Origin: Paraburkholderia lycopersici
Lineage (GTDB): Bacteria > Pseudomonadota > Gammaproteobacteria > Burkholderiales > Burkholderiaceae
Assembly (NCBI RefSeq): GCF_900096975.1
Contig: NZ_FMYQ01000039.1
Coordinates: forward strand, 1 to 57,977
Direction: 5' to 3'
Length of the DNA: 57,977 nt
In this document: piece after piece, positions 53,055 through 57,977 of the stretch
Numbering within the stretch: the first letter of the stretch is position 1
Layout of the letters: the number at the start of each line of letters is the position of its first letter
Position numbers and translations under genes: made by a program
Notes under the pieces: generated by a model
What the model was told of the DNA's origin: nothing
Seen by the model: the letters and a program-made list of their open reading frames with translations, nothing else
Database searches by the model: none

Positions 53055-53627
53055 ATGGCCCGCCCGAAAAGCGAAGACAAGCGCAACGCCATTCTTGCCG
53101 CCGCCGTCCACGTGATGGCGGAACAGGGGCTGGGCGCGCCCACGGCCAGGATAGCGAAGATGGCGGGCGTCGCCGAAGGCACGCTCTTCACTTATTTCGA
53201 CAACAAGGACGAACTACTCAACGCGATCTATCTCGCCATCAAGGCCGAACTGGGCGAGGCGCTCGTGCCCGACTTCCCGCGCGACGCCGGCATGCGCGAA
53301 CGGACGCACCATCTGTGGCGGCGCTACGTCGACTGGGGCGTCGCGAATCCGGACAAGCGCAAGGTCATGCTGGTCCTGAGCACATCCGAACGCATCACCG
53401 AGCACGCTCGCACAACCGGCATGCGGGCCTTCGCGGAGGCAGGCGCGCTCATCGAGAACTGCATCGCCCAAGGGCATTTGCACGACCACTCCCCGGCTTT
53501 CGCCTCGGCGATCATGGGCGCGCTCGCCGAAACGACGATGGACTTCATCGTGCGCGAACCCGCGCAGCGCGAGTATTACTGCGAGGCCGGTTTCAACGCT
53601 TTCTGGAACGCCGTCGCGCATCCCTGA
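53055..53627 (+). CDS. TetR family transcriptional repressor
   Basis: A 190-residue repressor. Residues about 8-55 form the helix-turn-helix (KRNAILAAAVHVMAEQGLGA, ARIAKMAGVAEGTLFTYFDN). The rest is the helical ligand-binding domain with no named subfamily. ATG 53055 is chosen over upstream in-frame codons because they lie in the palindrome. The SDR gene follows after 62 bases with a second palindrome in the gap, so the repressor probably controls both itself and the SDR. Confidence 0.9.
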   Translation: MARPKSEDKRNAILAAAVHVMAEQGLGAPTARIAKMAGVAEGTLFTYFDNKDELLNAIYLAIKAELGEALVPDFPRDAGMRERTHHLWRRYVDWGVANPDKRKVMLVLSTSERITEHARTTGMRAFAEAGALIENCIAQGHLHDHSPAFASAIMGALAETTMDFIVREPAQREYYCEAGFNAFWNAVAHP

Positions 53628-53647
53628 GTGCTTTTTTTGGCTCATTA

Positions 53648-53667
53648 ATGAGTGTGTACGCACTCAT
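53648..53667. promoter_or_regulatory. Second palindrome upstream of the SDR gene
   Basis: ATGAGTG-TGTACG-CACTCAT is a 7-base inverted repeat in the gap between the TetR and SDR genes, 22 bases before the SDR start. It shares the outer ATGA and inner CACTCA flavour of the larger palindrome at 53007, with the same 6-base spacer length, and may be a second TetR site. Confidence 0.5.
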
Positions 53668-53689
53668 ATACGTAAGTAAGGAGCTCATC

Positions 53690-54553
53690 ATGTCGAAAGT
53701 CTGGTTGGTCACCGGCAGTGCACGCGGCCTCGGCCGCCATATCGTAGAAACCGCGCTGGACGCGGGGGAGCGCGTGCTAGCCACCGCACGCGATCCGCAG
53801 CGGCTCGACGACCTCGCGGCGCGCCATGGCGACCGCGTGAAGACCGCGGCGCTCGACGTCGCCGATCCGGCGGCGGCGCGCGCCGCCGTACAGACCGCAC
53901 TCGACGCGTTCGGGCGCATCGACGTGCTCGTCAACAACGCGGGGTTCGGCCACATCTCGCCCTTCGAGCAAAGTCCCGAAGACGACTTCCGCGCGCAGAT
54001 CGACACGAACTTCTATGGCGTCGTCAACGTCACGCGGGCGGTACTGCCTGTCATGCGCGCGCAGAAGTCCGGGCATATCCTCCACGTATCGTCTGTCGGC
54101 GGCCGGCTGGGCACCGCCGGGCTTGCCGCTTACCAGTCGGCCAAATGGGCGGTCGGCGGATTTACCGAAGTGCTGCGCCAGGAACTCGCGCCCATCGGTA
54201 TCCATATGACGGCGCTCGAACCCGGCGGCATGGCGACGGACTGGGGCACCGAAGCCGGTGCCCACATCCCCCCGCTGCTGCCCGAGTACGAGCCGTCGAT
54301 CGGTGCGCTGCTGAAGCTCTTCGCCGACCACGTGGGCAAGGAACGCAGCGATCCGGCGCGCGTCGCGCAAGTGGTGCTGCAACTGACGCGCCACGACGAT
54401 CCGCCCGCCCACCTGCTGCTCGGCAGCGACGCGCTGCAGTTCTCGAACGCCGCCGACGCCGCGCGCGCCGCCGAGAGTGAACGCTGGCGCGACGTCACGC
54501 TGTCCACCGATTTCGGCGCTGCGGGCGTGCTCGCCGCCATGCCGCGCAACTGA
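53690..54553 (+). CDS. SDR family NAD(P)-dependent oxidoreductase
   Basis: A 287-residue classical SDR. Cofactor motif TGSARGLG (near 8), NNAG (near 84), catalytic Ser in HVSSVGG (near 134) and YQSAK (near 148) are all intact. The C-terminal part (about 190-287) is longer than in minimal SDRs and resembles the oxidoreductase group that often pairs with TetR repressors. The start has TAAGGAGCTCATC in front of ATG 53690. Substrate unknown. Confidence 0.92.
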   Translation: MSKVWLVTGSARGLGRHIVETALDAGERVLATARDPQRLDDLAARHGDRVKTAALDVADPAAARAAVQTALDAFGRIDVLVNNAGFGHISPFEQSPEDDFRAQIDTNFYGVVNVTRAVLPVMRAQKSGHILHVSSVGGRLGTAGLAAYQSAKWAVGGFTEVLRQELAPIGIHMTALEPGGMATDWGTEAGAHIPPLLPEYEPSIGALLKLFADHVGKERSDPARVAQVVLQLTRHDDPPAHLLLGSDALQFSNAADAARAAESERWRDVTLSTDFGAAGVLAAMPRN

Positions 54554-54608
54554 GCAAACGAGACGCGTCCTGTGCGCTCGTCGACGACAAACGTGATTCG
54601 GGAAACTT

Positions 54609-55310
54609 ATGAAAGTGCTGATCTACGGCGCGACCGGCATGGTCGGCCAGGGCGTGCTGCGCGAATGCCTGCGTGCGGATGATGTCGAACTCGTGCGCGC
54701 GGTCGGACGTCGCGAAACGGGCGTTCGTCACGCGAAGCTGTGCGAAACGCTGTTGCCCGATCTGGCCGACAGCCGCGCGGCCGAATCCGAACTGACGGGC
54801 TTCGATGCGTGCTTTTTCTGTCTCGGCGTGTCGTCGGTCGGCATGTCGGAGGCCGATTATTCGCGCGTGACGTATGACCTCACGATGGCGATCGCCGGCA
54901 CATTGGCGCGCCTGAATCCGGAGATGACGTTCGTCTACGTCTCGGGCGCGGGCACCGACAGCGGCGGCCGCGGCCGCAGTATGTGGGCGCGCGTGAAAGG
55001 ACGAACCGAGAACGCGTTGCGGCAGTCGGGATTTCGCGCGGTGTACCTGTTCCGGCCCGGCGCGATCGAACCGCTCGAAGGCATACGCTCGAAGACGCGC
55101 CTCTATCACGTGCTATATGTGCTGATGAAGCCGGCCTGGCCGCTGTTGCGAGCGGCACTCGGCGACCGGCTGGTGACGACCGCCGACGTGGGACAGGCGA
55201 TGCTCGCCGTTGCGAGACGCGGCGCGGCCACGGCGGTGCTGGAAGCGCGGGAATTACACGCGCTCGCCAGGGCCGAGGCGCCGAACGCCGGCAAGCGCAA
55301 CGCCGCATGA
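54609..55310 (+). CDS. NAD(P)H-binding epimerase-like protein
   Basis: A 233-residue atypical SDR. The N-terminal GATGMVGQGVL (near 7) is the extended-SDR cofactor motif, followed by FFCLGVSSVGMSEADY and YVSGAGTDS. The C-terminal half has a hydrophobic segment (LYVLMKPAWPLL). The YxxxK motif is not obvious. It lies 55 bases after the SDR gene and is probably in the same TetR-controlled unit. Substrate unknown. Confidence 0.8.
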   Translation: MKVLIYGATGMVGQGVLRECLRADDVELVRAVGRRETGVRHAKLCETLLPDLADSRAAESELTGFDACFFCLGVSSVGMSEADYSRVTYDLTMAIAGTLARLNPEMTFVYVSGAGTDSGGRGRSMWARVKGRTENALRQSGFRAVYLFRPGAIEPLEGIRSKTRLYHVLYVLMKPAWPLLRAALGDRLVTTADVGQAMLAVARRGAATAVLEARELHALARAEAPNAGKRNAA

Positions 55311-55363
55311 AGCGGCGCTTGCCGGAACCACTGGGCGTGTTCCCCGCGGCTGGCAAGCACGCG

Positions 55364-56122
55364 TTACATCAGCGTGAGCCGTTGCCTGTCGGTCAGCCGT
55401 TTGCTGTTGAGCGGCGCCTTGGAGAAGATCATGGCGAGCGGCACCAGCGTGAGCATGATGCACCAGAACAACCGGTCTGCCGGAGCCGGGTCTTCGCCTT
55501 CGGCCAGATCGCGCGTGCAGGTCGCCGACACGGCATAGCCCACCGCGTCCATGTGCGCCGCAAGGAACACGGCCATTGCGATCAGGAAGAACGCCATCAC
55601 GAGACGGCCTGCCGGCAACTGGCCGAGCAGCATGCCGATCGCCACTTCGCCGCCCTGCTGGTTCAGCACGCCCGGCACGTTGACGATGCCGGTGATGAAA
55701 TGGTGCAGGCTGTAGTTTTCCAGCACGCCGAACACGAACCACGCGCCGACACAGCCGCCCAGCATCAAGGCCACGATGACTTCGCGAATGGTGCGTCCGC
55801 GCGAGACGCGCGTCACGAAAAGCGCGACACCCGGTGCATACGAAATCCACCACAACCAATAGAACACGGTCCACTCGCGGGTGAATTTGCCGTCGCCCAT
55901 CGGGTCGGTGAACAAGCTCATGTCGACGAAGTTGGTCAACATGAGGCCCATGCTGGACAGCGAATTGCTCGTAATGAACTGGGTCGGCCCGACCAGGTAG
56001 ATGTAGACGGTCAATGCCAGCACGCCCCAGCACACCATGTGGCTAAGGCGCTTCATGCCGCCGTCCATGCCGACCCACGAGCTCAGCGTGAACAGCACCG
56101 ATACCGCGACGATGACGATCAC
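55364..56122 (-). pseudogene. BCCT family transporter, N-terminally truncated
   Basis: The 252-codon frame corresponds to the C-terminal half of a betaine/carnitine/choline transporter: VSVLFTLSSWVGMDGGMKRL, then REWTVFYWLWWISYAPGVAL with the conserved WWISYAP substrate-binding helix, FVTRVSRGRTIREVIVA and the ending LTDRQRLTLM. Full-length members have 500-680 residues and 12 helices; about the first six are missing. Sequence just upstream (56123-56319) has no transporter homology, so the gene is broken by deletion. Confidence 0.8.
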
Positions 56123-56319
56123 CGGAAATTAGCGCTCGCGGCGTTGAGGCATTGAACACGAGACGTGAACAATCGTCTGCGAGGCGCGGCGTGCCGCAGC
56201 CGTGAGAGTCGCCGCGCCAGTGTTTTCTTCGAGACGATGAGCTTCGGTGCACCACCCGCCACTCGCCCCCCGCCACCAGCTACCCGCGGATGCGGACGCG
56301 CTCCCTGCGCTTTACTCTG
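56123..56319. other. Deletion scar between two transporter genes
   Basis: About 197 bases between the NCS1 stop and the truncated BCCT frame without recognisable coding content. It probably marks the deletion that removed the BCCT N-terminus. Confidence 0.4.
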
Positions 56320-57747
56320 TCATGCGTCGCCCAGCGTATTGGGCAAGATGAGCCGGTCCGGTACGCGAGACTGCACAAAATGCGTGGCCGCGTAGTACAG
56401 CACAGCGGGCACGACGATGCCGACGATCCATGAGATATCGACTCCGCCGAGCGCGTCGACCCAGCGTCCCGTATAAAACCCCGTGGCGACGAACGGCATC
56501 TGCACCAGCACTCCGACCACATAAACGGCGATGCCGACCAGATTCCAGCGTCCATAGCGGCCATTCGCATCGAAGAGAGCCGGTACGTCGTAGCGCTCGC
56601 GTGTAACCCAGTAGTAATCGACGAGGTTGATCGCGCTCCACGGCGTAAAGAACACCAGAAGGAACAGCAGGAAGGACGAGAACGTCTTCAGGAACGAATG
56701 CTGTCCGGCAAGTGCGAGCGCACTCGATACGCCTACCGAGAGGATCACGAAAGCAAGTCGCGCACCGCGGGAAATCTCACGGCGCTGACCCAGCCCGGTG
56801 ACGATCGTGGCCACCGACATGACGCTGCCATATGCATTGAGCGTCGTGATGGTGAGCTTGCCGAGCGCGATCGTGAAATAGAGGATCGTGGCGATGATTC
56901 CCGTTGCGCCGAGGCCAACGATGAACGCCACCTCGTGTCCATCGAAACGGCTGCCTGCGAGTGCGGCGGCCAGCACGCCGAACGTCATCGACACCTGCGC
57001 GCCCGTCACCGTGCCGCAAAAAACGGCCAGAAAAGTCCTGAGCGCCGAGACGGACTTCGGCAGATAGCGCGAATAATCGGCAACGTAGGGACCGTAAGCG
57101 ATTTGCCACGATGCCGACAGCGAAACGGCGAGCAGGAACGAGGCTACCGTGAAGTGCCGGTTGGCGAGCAGCGTGCTCCAGGCGTGACCATTCAACAGGT
57201 TCGAAAAGAGATACAGAAAGGCAAGCGTACCGATGACGCTCGAAACGCGGCCCATGGCGTGAATGATTCGATAGCCGAGTCCCGTGAGGAGGATCACGAC
57301 CGCGGCAAAGATGAGGATCGCCACGGTATTGTTCACGCCCAGCAATTCGCCTATCGCCTGACCGGCAAGCACCGTGCCGCCCGCAGAGAAACCCACGTAC
57401 ATCACGCAGACCAGCGCAAGCGGAATGATGGCGCCATAGACGCCGAACTGCACGCGGCTCGAAATCATTTGCGGCAAGCCGAGTTTCGGGCCCTGAGCGC
57501 CGTGCAGCGCCATCACGGCGCCGCCCAGTATCTGACCGACGAGCAGCCCCACCAGCGACCAGAACACGTCGCCGCCCAGCACGACGGCGAGTGCGCCGAC
57601 CACGACGGCTGTGATCTGGAGGTTCGCACCGAACCAGAGGGTGAACTGGCTGAACAGATTGCCGTGACGCTCGGCTTCGGGAATGTAGTCGATCGAACGC
57701 CGCTCGATCAGCGTGGCTCTTTCACTACGTGATGCGGTGCAGTCCAT
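56320..57747 (-). CDS. NCS1 family purine/cytosine-type permease
   Basis: A 475-residue transporter with about 12 helices. Residues 20-60 read ERHGNLFSQFTLWFGANLQI, the NCS1 opening with the W-F-x-A-N signature, followed by LHGAQGPKLGLPQMISSRVQ (the conserved G-x-x-x-G-L-P-x-x-x-x-S-R region) and SWQIAYGPYVADYSRYLP. It imports nucleobases, allantoin, hydantoins or related compounds with a cation; the exact substrate is not visible. It reads away from etfA at the window edge and toward the broken BCCT gene. Confidence 0.92.
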   Translation of the reverse strand: MDCTASRSERATLIERRSIDYIPEAERHGNLFSQFTLWFGANLQITAVVVGALAVVLGGDVFWSLVGLLVGQILGGAVMALHGAQGPKLGLPQMISSRVQFGVYGAIIPLALVCVMYVGFSAGGTVLAGQAIGELLGVNNTVAILIFAAVVILLTGLGYRIIHAMGRVSSVIGTLAFLYLFSNLLNGHAWSTLLANRHFTVASFLLAVSLSASWQIAYGPYVADYSRYLPKSVSALRTFLAVFCGTVTGAQVSMTFGVLAAALAGSRFDGHEVAFIVGLGATGIIATILYFTIALGKLTITTLNAYGSVMSVATIVTGLGQRREISRGARLAFVILSVGVSSALALAGQHSFLKTFSSFLLFLLVFFTPWSAINLVDYYWVTRERYDVPALFDANGRYGRWNLVGIAVYVVGVLVQMPFVATGFYTGRWVDALGGVDISWIVGIVVPAVLYYAATHFVQSRVPDRLILPNTLGDA

Positions 57748-57846
57748 GTTTGCGCTCCTCTTCGTAAGGGAACTGCTGCAGGGTCGTGCCTGCGCGCCAT
57801 ACTGCCGGGACGGTGCGCGAGGCGTTGGTCAGACGGTCAATGTGGT

Positions 57847-57977
57847 TCAGATATGCGCGGCGAGCGTCGGCGCGATGACGTTCAGGTCGCCGACGAGGCC
57901 ATAGTCGGCCACGCTGAAGATCGGCGCCTCTTCGTCCTTGTTGATCGCGACGATCACCTTCGAGTCCTTCATGCCGG
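57847..57977 (-). CDS. etfA: Electron transfer flavoprotein subunit alpha, C-terminal end
   Basis: The last 43 codons are visible (GMKDSKVIVAINKDEEAPIF, then SVADYGLVGDL and ending TLAAHI). This matches the FAD-binding C-terminus of EtfA, where SVADYGLxxD is highly conserved. The rest lies beyond the window. EtfA/EtfB pass electrons from acyl-CoA dehydrogenases to the quinone pool. It is transcribed leftward, 99 bases before the NCS1 gene on the same strand. Confidence 0.9.
   Translation of the reverse strand, partial: GMKDSKVIVAINKDEEAPIFSVADYGLVGDLNVIAPTLAAHI

Noticed and set aside
54983..57732. Long plus-strand frames (390 and 344 codons) opposite the BCCT and NCS1 genes
   Set aside because: Charged shadow proteins with no hydrophobic or domain pattern; the transporter helices are on the minus strand.

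Overview
The window comes from a high-GC betaproteobacterium of the family Burkholderiaceae, most likely Paraburkholderia, Caballeronia or Burkholderia. The evidence is the 5S rRNA type at the left edge, a large (1616-residue) NAD-dependent glutamate dehydrogenase, a GcvA-like LysR regulator, a Burkholderia-type porin, three tandem DUF2827 proteins beside a giant trimeric autotransporter, and the C-terminus of electron transfer flavoprotein alpha at the right edge. No search could be run, so family names rest on motif recognition.

Layout. 1-7.0 kb: the 3' end of an rRNA operon with its terminator, a divergent SDR/LysR pair and the glutamate dehydrogenase. 7.0-10.6 kb: a graveyard of broken insertion sequences (IS3, IS630, IS66) that has cut a methyltransferase gene; one intact XRE regulator sits in it. 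10.6-14.9 kb: lower-GC accessory DNA with an unrecognised protein, a small membrane protein, a histidine kinase without a sensor domain, an IS5 scrap and long gene-poor stretches. 14.9-26.9 kb: a nearly gapless tad/flp pilus operon (flp, tadV, tadE, a 56-codon unknown, cpaB, cpaC, cpaE, tadA, tadB, tadC, tadD, a DUF3613 protein, a short TadG-like protein) ending in a sigma-54 activator. 26.9-27.8 kb: two facing IS5-type remnants. 27.9-30.0 kb: a second, large TadG-like protein. 31.1-43.7 kb: an adhesion module made of an OmpR-type response regulator, an EAL phosphodiesterase, a 1908-residue trimeric autotransporter, a lipoprotein stub and a translationally coupled run of DUF2827, DUF2827, secreted protein, DUF2827. 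44.2-46.9 kb (minus strand): MFS efflux pump, AbrB-type antitoxin and a PIN-MarR fusion protein. 47.1-52.8 kb: rhodanese, TauD-type dioxygenase, SsuA/B/C-like ABC importer and a porin. 53.0-55.3 kb: a TetR regulator with a perfect 14-nt-arm palindrome, an SDR and a NAD(P)-binding protein. 55.4-58.0 kb (minus strand): a truncated BCCT transporter, an NCS1 permease and etfA.

How the genes work together. Two surface-attachment systems lie side by side, each with its own regulator (sigma-54 activator for Tad; response regulator plus EAL protein for the autotransporter), so this looks like an adhesion island inserted between housekeeping loci. The most unusual content is (a) the Ser/Thr-rich autotransporter, whose stalk follows a 7+7+11 residue pattern and which is followed by three glycosyltransferase-like DUF2827 paralogs and an unknown exported protein, suggesting dedicated adhesin modification, and (b) a VapBC-like gene pair in which the PIN toxin has lost two of its four usual acidic residues and is fused to a MarR repressor beside a drug pump, suggesting a toxin fold reused as a regulatory module.
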